A DNA stretch of 64,000 nucleotides from Egicoccus halophilus (GCF_004300825.1 NZ_CP036250.1:930001-994000), one strand, 5' to 3'; positions 25,053 to 33,276 are shown, counted from the stretch's first letter. Translations and numbers: made by a program. Notes: generated from the sequence alone by a model not told the origin.

Positions 25053-26273
25053 GTGGTCTTCGACCTCACCCTGACCGACGAACAGCAGCAGACCCGCCAG
25101 TGGGCGCACGACTTCGCCCGGCGGGAGATGCGCGAGGCGACCGTCGACGGGGTGCCGGTCCACCGCCACTACGACGAGGCGGAGGAGTTCCCCTGGCCGG
25201 TGGTGCAGAAGGCCGCCGGGATCGGGCTCTACGGCCTCGACTACTACCAGATGGTCGGCCAGGACCCGAGCGGGATCACCTCGGCACTGGTGCTCGAGGA
25301 GACGTTCTGGGGGTGCGCCGGCATCGGTCTGGCGATCTTCGGCTCGGGCCTCGCGCTGGCCGGCCTGGTGGCGACCGGCACGGGCGAGCAGATCGGCACC
25401 TGGGCGCCCCGCATCTTCGGTACGCCCGACGACGTGAAGGTCGGGGCCTACGCCGTCTCCGAGCCGGGCGCCGGCTCGGACGTGTCCCGGATCCGCACGC
25501 GGGCCACGAAGGTGGACGGCGGCTGGTTGCTCGACGGGGAGAAGATCTGGATCACCAACGGCGGCATCGCCGACGTGCACGTGGTCGTCGCGACCGTGGA
25601 CCCCTCGCTCGGGCACCGCGGGCAGGCGTCGTTCCTGGTCACCGGTGACGCCGAGGGGTTCGCGCAGACGAAGAAGACCCGCAAGCTCGGCATCCGGGCC
25701 TCGCACACGGCCGAGCTCGCGATGACCGACTGCTTCGTGCCCGACGAGCAGTTGCTCGGCGGACAGGACCGTCTCGACGCCAAGCTCGAACGGGCCCGCA
25801 ACCCCGACCGGGAGCGACGTTCGGGGGCCCTGTCGACCTTCGAGGCCACGCGACCGATCGTCGGCATCCAGGCCGTCGGGGTGGCTCGCGCCGCCTACGA
25901 CGCCTCGGTGACCTACGCCCGGCAGCGCGAGACGTTCGGGGTGCCGATCGTCCAGCACCAGGCGATCGCGTTCAAGCTCGCCGACATGGCCACCGACATC
26001 GACGCGGCGCGCCTGCTGTGCTGGCGGGGCATCAACATGGCGGTGACGCAGACCCCGTTCCTGCACGCCGAGGGCTCGATGGCCAAGCTCCACGCCGGCC
26101 GGGTCGCCGTCCGCGTCGCCGACGAGGCCATCCAGATCCACGGTGGTTTCGGCTACAGCCGCGAGTTCGACGTGGAGAAGTTCTCCCGGGACGCGAAGAT
26201 CTACGAGATCTTCGAGGGCACCAAGGAGATCCAGCAACTGGTCATCTCGCGGGCGATCACCCGCGAGGGCTGA
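25053..26273 (+). CDS. Acyl-CoA dehydrogenase
   Basis: A 406-residue acyl-CoA dehydrogenase. Motifs: YAVSEPGAGSDVSR for FAD and substrate, KIWITNGG, an ERRSGALSTFEATRPIVGIQAVG segment, and the C-terminal IHGGFGYSREFDVEKFSRDAKIYEIFEGTKEIQQL with a candidate catalytic Glu. The insertions distinguish it from the 15-kb paralogue, so a different acyl-CoA is probable. GTG at 25053 follows GAGGAG. Its 3' end overlaps the opposing repeat-protein gene by 17 bp. Confidence 0.92.
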   Translation: MVFDLTLTDEQQQTRQWAHDFARREMREATVDGVPVHRHYDEAEEFPWPVVQKAAGIGLYGLDYYQMVGQDPSGITSALVLEETFWGCAGIGLAIFGSGLALAGLVATGTGEQIGTWAPRIFGTPDDVKVGAYAVSEPGAGSDVSRIRTRATKVDGGWLLDGEKIWITNGGIADVHVVVATVDPSLGHRGQASFLVTGDAEGFAQTKKTRKLGIRASHTAELAMTDCFVPDEQLLGGQDRLDAKLERARNPDRERRSGALSTFEATRPIVGIQAVGVARAAYDASVTYARQRETFGVPIVQHQAIAFKLADMATDIDAARLLCWRGINMAVTQTPFLHAEGSMAKLHAGRVAVRVADEAIQIHGGFGYSREFDVEKFSRDAKIYEIFEGTKEIQQLVISRAITREG

Positions 26274-26715
26274 GGGACGCCTCCACACGGCCGACACCGG
26301 CGTCCGGCCGACGGACGTCGGCCGGGCCCCGCGCCGCCAGTCGCAGCGCCTGGGACGGCGTGAGCGTCAGGGGCGGCGAGCGGTGGTCGAGCGCGGCGGC
26401 GTGCACCGTCGTGCGCGGGCGCACGGACGCCTCGGCCGCCGGGTGGTCGGGTGCCGGGTCGCCCGCGGCCGCCGGGTGGTCGGGTGCCGGGTCGCCCGCG
26501 GCCGGGTGGTCGGGTGCCGGATCGGTGCGTGCCGGGTCGGTGGGTGTCGCGTCGTCCGGCGCCGCGGGGTCGGCGGACGGAGGGCGCGGAGCGACGGGCG
26601 GCTGTCGGGCGGTGAACAGCAGGCGCCCCACCGTCGTCGGGTCCGGCGCGCTCGCCGCGACCGCGCGGCGGCGCCAACGGCGGGGCGACGTGCTGGAGCG
26701 GGTGGCGCGGGCCAC
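26257..26715 (-). CDS. Pro/Ala/Asp-repeat protein of unknown function
   Basis: A 152-residue hypothetical protein. A basic N-terminus (RRWRRRAVAASAPDPTTVGRLLFTA around residues 12-36) is followed by a long Pro/Ala/Asp/Thr-rich stretch with repeats PAPDHPAAGD, then a folded-looking end (LTPSQALRLAARG). GTG at 26715 has GGAGGA 5-8 nt upstream, which supports translation. It lies behind the large acyl-CoA dehydrogenase gene, separated by a strong hairpin, and overlaps the opposing dehydrogenase gene by 17 bp. No signal peptide. Likely disordered; no function assigned. Confidence 0.5.
   Translation of the reverse strand: MARATRSSTSPRRWRRRAVAASAPDPTTVGRLLFTARQPPVAPRPPSADPAAPDDATPTDPARTDPAPDHPAAGDPAPDHPAAAGDPAPDHPAAEASVRPRTTVHAAALDHRSPPLTLTPSQALRLAARGPADVRRPDAGVGRVEASLSPRG
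26434..26520 (-). repeat. 33-bp minisatellite inside coding sequence
   Basis: Two full 33-bp units at 26434-26466 and 26467-26499, plus a partial third unit (3 bp shorter at its start) to 26520, encode the PAPDHPA(A)GD repeats. All length differences are multiples of three, keeping the frame. Confidence 0.8.
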
Positions 26716-26739
26716 AGGGTCCTCCTGCCCGAAGGCGTG

Positions 26740-26761
26740 CCGGCGCGCGCCCGCGCGCCGG
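26740..26761. terminator. Strong GC hairpin between acyl-CoA dehydrogenase and repeat-protein genes
   Basis: A 10-bp perfect stem (CCGGCGCGCG against its complement) with a 2-nt centre, in the 158-bp gap. No U-tract. It may end transcription of the dehydrogenase gene or attenuate the repeat-protein gene, whose start is 25 nt further on. Confidence 0.45.
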
Positions 26762-26873
26762 TCGCCGCTCCGGTCGGCCGGCCCGCTGCCCGCCCGAGGA
26801 CGAGGGCGAGCCGCGCACGGCGCCGGTCCGGGCGGTCCCCGTGCGTGGCGGCGCGAGACGTGGTCGGGGAGGC

Positions 26874-28601
26874 TCAACCGTCCTCGGCGAGCCAGGGCAG
26901 CACGTCGTCGCGGGCCAGGGCGGCGTCCGTGGTCAGCGAGTCGCCGGGCGCCTCGAGCAGATCCAGGCCCTCGGCGGCGAAGCGTTGCGCGACGGCGGTC
27001 GCCCGGCCGTCGGCGTGGACGTCGAGGTCGTGCTGCGCCTGGGCGGCCAGCAGCGCGGCCTGCAACGCCCGGCCCAGCGTCAGCGCGAGTCGTCGCGCGC
27101 CGTGCTGCAGCGCGGCCGGACCGGCGTCGGCCGCCGGTGTCACCCAGCGGCTGGCGTGGTCGGCCGCGTCGACGGCCAGCTTGCCCACCGTCGCCAGGGG
27201 TGCGGACGTGGCGAGCCCGGCGGCGCGCCGGACCTCCTCGACGTAGGCGGCCAGCGTGCGGTGGTCTCCCAGGGCCCGCACGACGTCCAACGACAGCACG
27301 TTGGTGGTGCCCTCCCAGATCGGCAGGACCTGGGCGTCGCGCAGCAGCTGTGGCAGGTGGGTGTCCTCGATGTAGCCGGCGCCCCCGAACGCCTCGAGCG
27401 CCTCCGAGGCACCGGCCACGGCCTGCTTGCCGGTCGTGAGCTTGGTGATGGGCAGCAGCAGGCGCAGGGCCTGCTGCTCGCGCTCGGTGGCGACACCGGC
27501 CTCGTCCCGGCCGAGCAACGCCACGGCGTGGAAGGCGAGCTGCAGCGACGACTCGTGCTGCACACGCAGCCACGCCAGCGTCGCCTGGTGGAGGGGCTGG
27601 TCGACGAGCGCGCTCCCGAACGCCTCGCGTCGGCCGGCGTAGTCGCGGGCGAGTGCCAGCGCCCGCCGCAGCCCGGACGCGGCCGTGACCGCGTTCCACA
27701 ACCGCGTCACGGTGAGCATGGGCGTGATGTTGCGGGTGCCGTCGGCGGGCGGGCCGACGAGCTGCGCGAGGGTGCCGTCGAGCGCGAGCTCGGCCGTCGG
27801 CATCTGCCGGGTCCCGAGCTTCGACTTCAGCCGCAGCACGCGCAGGTCGTTGAGCCGGCCGTGTGCGTCGCGCACCTCGACGTAGAACATCGCCAGGCCG
27901 CGGCCACCCGGGCCGTTGCCCTCCGGGCGGGCCAGCGTCAGCGCCATGTCGGCCGTCACCGCCGAGGTGAACCACTTGGTGCCGGTCAGGCGCCACAGCG
28001 GCCCCTCGGCACGGGCGACCGTCTCCGTGCGACCGACGTCGGAGCCACCGGGCCGCTCCGTCATCCACTGCCCGGAGGTCCATGCCGTGGCGGGATCGCG
28101 GCTGGTCAGGCGCGGCACGGCCCGCTCGACCAGCTCCCGGTCCCCGTGCACGAGCAGCGTCTTCGCCGCGCCGTCGGTCATCGCGAGCGGACAGCTGTAG
28201 AGCGCACTGGACGGGGCGAACAGGTAGGCGAGCGCGAACTGGTGCACCCGGGAGTGCTCGCCGTGCGCCCGCTCGTAGGCGGTCGCCACCACCCCGTGGG
28301 TCGCAGCCACCTCGGCGATGCGCGCCCAGTACGGGGAGGTCTCGACGCGGTCGACGCGGTTGCCCCAGGCGTCGAACGGGCGCAGGCGCGGCTCCTCGGC
28401 CGGATCGTCCATCGCGTCCGACCAGGCCTTGAGGTCGGTGGCCGCGAGCCGTCCCAGCTCCGCGAGCGTCGGCACGACCCCGTGGTGGACATCGGTCGGC
28501 AGCAGCCGCTCCAGGCAGCGGCGCAGCGCCAGGTCGTCCTCCCACTCGTCGCGCAGGCGCGGCGGCGCCTGGAAGAAGCCGTGCTGCTCGACGGTGCCCA
28601 T
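26874..28601 (-). CDS. AidB-like acyl-CoA dehydrogenase family protein
   Basis: A 575-residue flavoprotein of the AidB branch. Seen: SGQWMTERPGGSDVG for FAD, the TGTKWFTSAVTADMAL strand, GGAGYIEDTHLPQLLRDAQ, and LPIWEGTTNVLSLDVVRAL, typical of AidB and its relatives, followed by a long helical C-terminal domain. E. coli AidB is part of the adaptive response to alkylation; many actinobacterial relatives are simply acyl-CoA dehydrogenases, and no alkylation-repair gene is nearby. The ATG at 28601 has GGGGAG upstream. Length agrees with AidB (about 540-580). Confidence 0.85.
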   Translation of the reverse strand: MGTVEQHGFFQAPPRLRDEWEDDLALRRCLERLLPTDVHHGVVPTLAELGRLAATDLKAWSDAMDDPAEEPRLRPFDAWGNRVDRVETSPYWARIAEVAATHGVVATAYERAHGEHSRVHQFALAYLFAPSSALYSCPLAMTDGAAKTLLVHGDRELVERAVPRLTSRDPATAWTSGQWMTERPGGSDVGRTETVARAEGPLWRLTGTKWFTSAVTADMALTLARPEGNGPGGRGLAMFYVEVRDAHGRLNDLRVLRLKSKLGTRQMPTAELALDGTLAQLVGPPADGTRNITPMLTVTRLWNAVTAASGLRRALALARDYAGRREAFGSALVDQPLHQATLAWLRVQHESSLQLAFHAVALLGRDEAGVATEREQQALRLLLPITKLTTGKQAVAGASEALEAFGGAGYIEDTHLPQLLRDAQVLPIWEGTTNVLSLDVVRALGDHRTLAAYVEEVRRAAGLATSAPLATVGKLAVDAADHASRWVTPAADAGPAALQHGARRLALTLGRALQAALLAAQAQHDLDVHADGRATAVAQRFAAEGLDLLEAPGDSLTTDAALARDDVLPWLAEDG

Positions 28602-28659
28602 CGCTCGACTCCCCGGTCACGGAACGGATCACGCCGATGCGTTCCCCTTCGGTTCCGGC

Positions 28660-28665
28660 ACCGTA
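28660..28665 (-). promoter_or_regulatory. Probable -10 element of AidB-like gene (TACGGT)
   Basis: Reverse-strand TACGGT, 58 nt before the ATG at 28601. Confidence 0.4.
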
Positions 28666-28683
28666 CTGCCTCGCGCGACCCGG

Positions 28684-29403
28684 TCAGGCGTAGAGGACGA
28701 CGGCGGCGGCGGTGGCCAGGTTGAGGCTGGAGACGCCCGCCCGCATCGGGATCCGCACGGTGGTGTCGGCCCGTCGGCGCAGCCCCGCGCTGAGCCCGCC
28801 ACGCTCGGTGCCGAGCACCACCGCGGCGTCCGCCGGCAGGGTCCGGGGGCCGAGGGCCGCGCCGTCGGGATCGAGTGCGACCAGCGGGCGACCGAGCTCC
28901 GGCAGGGTGTCGAGTCGCCCGCAGGCCGGCAATGCGAACTGCAGGCCGGCCGCCGCGCGTACCGCCGTCGGGTGCCACGGGTCGGCGTCGCCGATGACGC
29001 ACACCCCGGCCGCGTCCGCCGCGGCCGCGACCCGTACGACCGCGCCGAGGTTGCCCAGGTGGCGCGGCTGTTCGAGCACGACCAGCCGCCCGCGACGGTC
29101 CAGGTCCGGCAGGGCCGCGACCGGCGGGCGCACCGCCACCGCCAGGACCGGCGAGGGCAGCTCCCGACCGACCAGCGTGGCCCAGGTGGCGGCGTCCACG
29201 TCCACCGGTGCGACCGGCAGGGTGACGTCGGGTGCCAACGTCGTCAGCAACCGTTCGAGCTCGTCGCGGTCGGGGGTGGCGACCACCTCGATCTCGGCGC
29301 CGAAGCGCACCGCGTGCTTGAGCGCGTGCACGCCCTCCAACCTCACCCGGGACGGGTCACGTCTCGCCGAGCGCAGTCGGGACACCGCGTACGCTCGCTG
29401 CAT
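28684..29403 (-). CDS. TrmH/SpoU-family RNA 2'-O-methyltransferase
   Basis: A 239-residue SPOUT-class methyltransferase acting on rRNA or tRNA with S-adenosylmethionine. The N-terminal substrate domain (RLEGVHALKHAV) precedes the knotted domain with the motifs EQPRHLGNLGAVVRVAAAADAAGV, VVLGTERGGLS and IPMRAGVSSLNLATAAAVVLY. These are the three conserved SpoU motifs. The ATG at 29403 has GAGGAG 7 nt upstream; that site lies inside the oppositely oriented fxsA. Which RNA it modifies is unknown. Confidence 0.88.
   Translation of the reverse strand: MQRAYAVSRLRSARRDPSRVRLEGVHALKHAVRFGAEIEVVATPDRDELERLLTTLAPDVTLPVAPVDVDAATWATLVGRELPSPVLAVAVRPPVAALPDLDRRGRLVVLEQPRHLGNLGAVVRVAAAADAAGVCVIGDADPWHPTAVRAAAGLQFALPACGRLDTLPELGRPLVALDPDGAALGPRTLPADAAVVLGTERGGLSAGLRRRADTTVRIPMRAGVSSLNLATAAAVVLYA
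29390..29395 (+). promoter_or_regulatory. -10 element placed for a leaderless fxsA mRNA (TACGCT)
   Basis: TACGCT ends 6 nt before the fxsA ATG. A normal start of transcription would fall on the A of the ATG. There is no Shine-Dalgarno in between, in agreement with leaderless translation. It lies inside the start of the trmH-like gene. Confidence 0.5.
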
Positions 29404-29959
29404 GCCAGTTCTCCTCGTCCTCGCGTTCGTGATCGTCCCGCTCGTCGAGCTGACGGTCATTCTCCAGGTCGCCGGCGTGATCGGGACGCCGTGGACCATT
29501 GCACTGCTGGTGGTCGACAGCCTCATCGGTGCCTGGCTGCTCAAGCGCGAGGGCCGGCGCGCCTGGCAACAGTTCCGGCGGGCGCTCGACGAGCTGCGCT
29601 GGCCCGGGGACGAGGTCGCCCAGGGCGCCCTGGTGCTGGTCGGCGGAACGCTGCTGCTCACGCCCGGGTTCGTGACCGACGTCGTCGGGTTCCTGTTCCT
29701 GCTGCCACCCACCCGCCGGGTCGTCGCCGCGCAGGTCCGGCGCCGGATCCGCCCGCTGGGAGGCGCGTTCGGTCGCCAGGACACCGGTGCCGGGCCCCGT
29801 CGCCGGGAACGTGCCGGTCGCGGCGAGGTGCTCGACGTCGAGGTGGTCGAGATCGAGCGCGACGAGCCCGACGTCGGATCGGGCGGTGCCGGCCGGCGCG
29901 ACGGTGGCTCGTCCGACGGTCGCCGCCGTGGCGAGCTGCCTCCCGACGACGCCTCCTGA
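29402..29959 (+). CDS. fxsA: FxsA-family membrane protein
   Basis: A 185-residue FxsA protein. Two N-terminal helices (VLAFVIVPLVELTVILQVAGVIG and TIALLVVDSLIGAWLL) are followed by REGRRAWQQFRRAL and a third hydrophobic region with the hallmark GGTLLLTPGFVTDVVGFLFLLPPTR. FxsA is an inner-membrane protein known from E. coli as suppressor of F exclusion of phage T7; its normal role is unclear. The tail after residue 120 is long, charged and Gly-rich. The ATG shares its CATG palindrome with the start of the opposing trmH-like gene. Confidence 0.88.
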   Translation: MPVLLVLAFVIVPLVELTVILQVAGVIGTPWTIALLVVDSLIGAWLLKREGRRAWQQFRRALDELRWPGDEVAQGALVLVGGTLLLTPGFVTDVVGFLFLLPPTRRVVAAQVRRRIRPLGGAFGRQDTGAGPRRRERAGRGEVLDVEVVEIERDEPDVGSGGAGRRDGGSSDGRRRGELPPDDAS

Positions 29960-29993
29960 GCCCGTGAGTTCCGACCCGACCCGGTCGGATCGC

Positions 29994-29999
29994 TAGCGT
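29994..29999 (+). promoter_or_regulatory. Probable -10 element of ccr (TAGCGT)
   Basis: TAGCGT in CGCTAGCGTC behind fxsA, 64 nt before the ccr ATG at 30064. Confidence 0.45.
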
Positions 30000-30063
30000 C
30001 GAGGCGCCGGTGGCTGCGGAGGGCGGCCTGGGAGCCCGGCGAGCTTCGTGCATGGAGAGGTTC

Positions 30064-31401
30064 ATGGAGGCGATCCACCAGGCCATTCTCGACGAGGCGC
30101 CGGGCGAGGAGCTCGGACGCGTCCCCCTGCCCGCCACGATGCGTGCCGCGGTCGTGCGCAAGTCCGAGGTCGACCTGTTCGACGGCGTCGCGTCGCAGGA
30201 CAAGGACCCGCGCCGCTCGTTGCACGTCGACGAGGTCCCGATCCCCCCGCTGGGACCCAACGAGGTCCTGATCGCGCCGATGGCGTCGGCGCTCAACTAC
30301 AACACGGTGTGGACCTCGATCTTCGAGCCGCTGCCGACGTTCGGGTTCCTCGAGCGGATGGGACGCACGGGTGAGCTCGGCGCCCGGCACGACCTCGACC
30401 ACCACATCGTCGGATCCGACGCGGCCGGGGTCGTCGTGCGCACGGGGCCGGGGGTGACCCGCTGGCGGCCCGGCGACCGGGTCACCGTCCACTGCAACTA
30501 CGTCGACCTCGAGGGGCCCGAGGGCCACGAGGACTCGATGCTCGACCCCGGGCAGAAGATCTGGGGCTTCGAGACCAACTTCGGCTCGCTCGCAGACCTC
30601 TCGATGGTCAAGGCCAATCAGCTCATGCCGATGCCGACGCACCTCAGCTGGGAGGAGGCGGCGTCGCTGGGCCTGGTGATGGCGACCAGCTACCGCATGC
30701 TGGTGGGGGAGAACGCCGCCCGGATGAAGCAGGGTGACGTCGTGCTCGTGTGGGGGGCGACCGGCGGCATCGGCGGCTTCGCGACCCAGTTCGTCCTCAA
30801 CGGCGGCGGCGTCCCGGTGTGCGTGGTCTCGAGCCCCGAGAAGGCCGCGCTGCTGCGCTCCATCGGCGTCGAGCACGTGATCGACCGCAAGGCCGAGGGC
30901 TACCGGTTCACCGCCGGGGACGGCTCGCCCGACTACGGCGAGATGCGCCGCTTCGGGGCCCGCATCCGGGAGCTCGTCGGTCGTGACCCCGACATCGTCT
31001 TCGAACACCCCGGACGCACGACCTTCGGTGCGTCGGTGTTCGTCTGCAAGCGGGGCGGGACGGTCGTGACCTGCGCGTCCACCACCGGCTACCTGCACGA
31101 GTACGACAACCGCTACCTGTGGATGCACCTCAAGCGGATCCTCGGCAGCCACTTCGCCAACTACCACGAGGCCTGGCTGGCCAACGACCTCGTCGACCGC
31201 GGCATGATCCACCCCATCCTGTCCAAGACCTATCCGCTCGAGCGGGCTGCCGAGGGTGCCTACGAGATGCACCACAACCTGCACGCCGGCAAGATCGGGA
31301 TCCTCGTCGGTGCCCCCGAGGAAGGGCTCGGGGTCCGCGACGCCGACAAGCGGGCGCGACACGCCGAGCGGATCGCGGCCTACCGCACGCTCGAGGCCTG
31401 A
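30064..31401 (+). CDS. ccr: Crotonyl-CoA carboxylase/reductase
   Basis: A 445-residue NADPH-dependent enzyme converting crotonyl-CoA and CO2 to ethylmalonyl-CoA, key step of the ethylmalonyl-CoA pathway and supplier of extender units. Nearly every family signature is visible: DKDPRRSLHVDEVPIPPLGPNE, NYNTVWTSIFEPLPTFGFLER, HHIVGSDAAGVV, the WGATGGIGGFATQF nucleotide site, FEHPGRTTFGASVFVCKRGG and the terminal APEEGLGVRDADKRA. The ATG at 30064 has GGAGAGG just before it and aligns with known N-termini; an ATG at 30052 is an alternative. A strong terminator hairpin follows. No other pathway gene is adjacent. Confidence 0.95.
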   Translation: MEAIHQAILDEAPGEELGRVPLPATMRAAVVRKSEVDLFDGVASQDKDPRRSLHVDEVPIPPLGPNEVLIAPMASALNYNTVWTSIFEPLPTFGFLERMGRTGELGARHDLDHHIVGSDAAGVVVRTGPGVTRWRPGDRVTVHCNYVDLEGPEGHEDSMLDPGQKIWGFETNFGSLADLSMVKANQLMPMPTHLSWEEAASLGLVMATSYRMLVGENAARMKQGDVVLVWGATGGIGGFATQFVLNGGGVPVCVVSSPEKAALLRSIGVEHVIDRKAEGYRFTAGDGSPDYGEMRRFGARIRELVGRDPDIVFEHPGRTTFGASVFVCKRGGTVVTCASTTGYLHEYDNRYLWMHLKRILGSHFANYHEAWLANDLVDRGMIHPILSKTYPLERAAEGAYEMHHNLHAGKIGILVGAPEEGLGVRDADKRARHAERIAAYRTLEA

Positions 31402-31419
31402 GCTCCGGCGACGAGCGGC

Positions 31420-31447
31420 ACGGGGGTGGTGCCAGCACCACCCCCGT
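31420..31447 (+). terminator. Hairpin terminator after ccr
   Basis: Perfect 12-bp stem ACGGGGGTGGTG with a CCAG loop, starting 19 bp after the ccr stop. No U-tract, as usual at this GC content. Confidence 0.7.
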
Positions 31448-31489
31448 CTCGGCTGATCGGCGGGGGCGACAACCCGGGAGCCGCACGGA

Positions 31490-31495
31490 TATCGT
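31490..31495 (+). promoter_or_regulatory. Probable -10 element (TATCGT)
   Basis: TATCGT in GGATATCGTG, 38 nt before the ATG at 31534. Confidence 0.4.
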
Positions 31496-31533
31496 GACGG
31501 TCGAGGGCAGGGGTCCGCACGGGGGGCGGGGCG

Positions 31534-32235
31534 ATGTCGGGGAGCAGGTCCGGTGTGGAGGGTGCCCGCGCGTGCGCGCGTCTCGCCGCGTGGACACTGG
31601 CGCTCGCGGCGGCCTTCGGTGCGCTGCTGCTCCTCGCCGGCGGGAGCGAGGTGGTCGGTCCGGCGGTCGAGGTCCCGGGAGCGCTGACGCTGCTCGTGGT
31701 GTCCATGCTGCTGGTGTCGTCGCCGCGGCGTCGGTCGTGGCAGCAGACCGGGCACGATCGCGCTCTCGCCGCCGGCACGGCGGCCGCCATCGACGCACTC
31801 GACCCGGTCGAGCACCGCAGCGTGGAGCTCGGCGCGCCCTGGCCGCGGCTGATCGTCGGCCCGGCGGGGGTGGCGATCGTCGACGTGTGTCCGCCCGGAC
31901 CGCCGGACGGGGTGCGCCGTCGGCGGCTGCCGTCCGGTCGCGCGCCGACGTGCGCCGGGTGCGAGGCGTCGAGCCGGGCCGCCGGAGTCGCCCGCCGGCT
32001 GCTCGACGAGGTCGACGGCGGTCGTCAGGTCCCCGTGCGCCTGTTGGCGGTCGTGGGACCGGCCTCGCCGGTCGGCCGTGACCGGAACGGTGCCGCCGAC
32101 GCCCGGGTGGAGACGATCCGGGCCGACCACCTCGCCGACCGGCTCGCACGGGGGCCGGTGCTGCCGATGGAGCTGGTGGACCGGACCTTCTGCCGGCTGG
32201 CGGGACTGTCGGGCATGCAGGCGCCGACGGCCTGA
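31534..32235 (+). CDS. Membrane protein with degenerate NERD-like domain
   Basis: A 233-residue protein. Two N-terminal transmembrane helices (about 18-38 and 48-64) are followed by a soluble domain beginning HRSVELGAPWPRLIVGPAGVAIVDV, similar to the opening strands of nuclease-related (NERD) domains. A CAGC pair occurs at about residue 140. The catalytic residues expected of an active nuclease are not evident, so activity is doubtful. The region before the ATG is very G-rich and serves as a loose ribosome-binding site. Converges with a polytopic membrane protein gene after 17 bp. Confidence 0.6.
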   Translation: MSGSRSGVEGARACARLAAWTLALAAAFGALLLLAGGSEVVGPAVEVPGALTLLVVSMLLVSSPRRRSWQQTGHDRALAAGTAAAIDALDPVEHRSVELGAPWPRLIVGPAGVAIVDVCPPGPPDGVRRRRLPSGRAPTCAGCEASSRAAGVARRLLDEVDGGRQVPVRLLAVVGPASPVGRDRNGAADARVETIRADHLADRLARGPVLPMELVDRTFCRLAGLSGMQAPTA

Positions 32236-32252
32236 CGTCGTGGGGGTCGCGG

Positions 32253-33167
32253 TCAGCAGCCGGCGGCGAAGAACTCCATCGGCAGCGGACTCAGGCAGCT
32301 CGGCCACCAGTGCAGGGCGGCGAACAGCGGCACGACCGCCCACGCCCGGTCCCGGCTGGCGAGCAGCACCGCGGTGATGGTCGCCGTGCCGGCCGCCAGG
32401 GAGCCGGCGTACAGCCCGCTCAGCAGGTCCCCGCGGAACAGCCCCCCGAAGGCGAACACGTGGGCGATGCCGAGCACGGCGACGGGGGTGAGCACCGCCG
32501 CTCGTGGGATGGTCCGCCGCGGCGGCACGAGCCGGTCCGCGACGAGCACGAGCGCCAGGAGTCCGGCCACCTGGAGCACGCTGGGCAGCAGTGGGGCGGC
32601 ACCGATGGCGCGCAGCAGCCCGGTCAAGAGCGCGACCCCGGCGGCGCCGACGCCGAAGGTCCGCAGCAGTTCGGTCAGCGACACGTCGGGGGAGCGGAAC
32701 GCCTCCCGTCCGCGCACGACGAGGAAGCAGGTGAGCAGCAGCGCGCCGGCGGTGGCCACTGCGAACGAGAGCAGGCCGAGGGCGGCCGCCGCAACCGCGT
32801 CCATGGTCAGGAACCCGGCGCCGCCGACGCGTCCGAGCAGGCGGGTGTCCGCCCCGGCGGTGACGAGCTGGTGGAGCACGCCGAGCACGACCGCCGGCAC
32901 CGCCAGGGCCAGTCCCGTCCGCCAGCCCGTGCGCGGCCCGTCGAGCCCGAACGCGGCGATCCGGTCCTGGCGGTAGCGGGCCAGCAGCCACGGCACCAGG
33001 CCGGTCAGGACGAAGATCCACGCGATGTCGAGGAACGACCCCAGGACCGTCCCGGGGCCGGGGTAGAGCGGCAACGCGGTCAGCAGGCCGATCACGAGCC
33101 CTCCGAAGAGGGTGGTCGCGCCGGCCAGGATCACGTCGCTGCGGGCGTCGTCGCGGCTGAGGTACAC
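32253..33167 (-). CDS. Polytopic membrane protein of unknown function
   Basis: A 304-residue protein with about nine transmembrane helices. It begins with a polar YLSRDDARSDVI and ends LPMEFFAAGC. No catalytic motif of CPBP or rhomboid proteases was seen, nor any transporter signature I know. The GTG at 33167 is chosen because a TACCGT -10 ends 8 nt before it and there is no Shine-Dalgarno, indicating a leaderless or nearly leaderless mRNA. Longer in-frame starts would cross that promoter. Confidence 0.6.
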   Translation of the reverse strand: MYLSRDDARSDVILAGATTLFGGLVIGLLTALPLYPGPGTVLGSFLDIAWIFVLTGLVPWLLARYRQDRIAAFGLDGPRTGWRTGLALAVPAVVLGVLHQLVTAGADTRLLGRVGGAGFLTMDAVAAAALGLLSFAVATAGALLLTCFLVVRGREAFRSPDVSLTELLRTFGVGAAGVALLTGLLRAIGAAPLLPSVLQVAGLLALVLVADRLVPPRRTIPRAAVLTPVAVLGIAHVFAFGGLFRGDLLSGLYAGSLAAGTATITAVLLASRDRAWAVVPLFAALHWWPSCLSPLPMEFFAAGC

Positions 33168-33175
33168 GCTGGCGG

Positions 33176-33181
33176 ACGGTA
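33176..33181 (-). promoter_or_regulatory. -10 element for near-leaderless membrane-protein mRNA (TACCGT)
   Basis: Reverse-strand TACCGT whose expected start of transcription is within about 2 nt of the GTG at 33167. Confidence 0.45.
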
Positions 33182-33215
33182 GCAGCCGGCTCGGGTGGCA
33201 CCGGCGCAGGCTGGG

Positions 33216-33221
33216 TAGGCT
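33216..33221 (+). promoter_or_regulatory. Probable -10 element of cinA-like operon (TAGGCT)
   Basis: TAGGCT in GGGTAGGCTCC, 55 nt before the GTG at 33277; divergent from the preceding promoter. Confidence 0.45.
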
Positions 33222-33276
33222 CCTCCGTCGCTGCGCTCCGCCCGCTGGGTGCGGGCACCCGGTGAGGGGACGTGTC

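Noticed and set aside
26434-26520. CRISPR-like repeats
   Set aside because: Contiguous 33-bp coding minisatellite without spacers and without cas genes.
26874-28601. Dedicated DNA-alkylation repair protein AidB
   Set aside because: Family resemblance is clear but no ada, alkA or alkB neighbour and no evidence for DNA binding; called only AidB-like.
32253-33167. CPBP/PrsW-type intramembrane protease
   Set aside because: The polytopic protein lacks the EExxR and HxxxN/H-type motifs required for these families.
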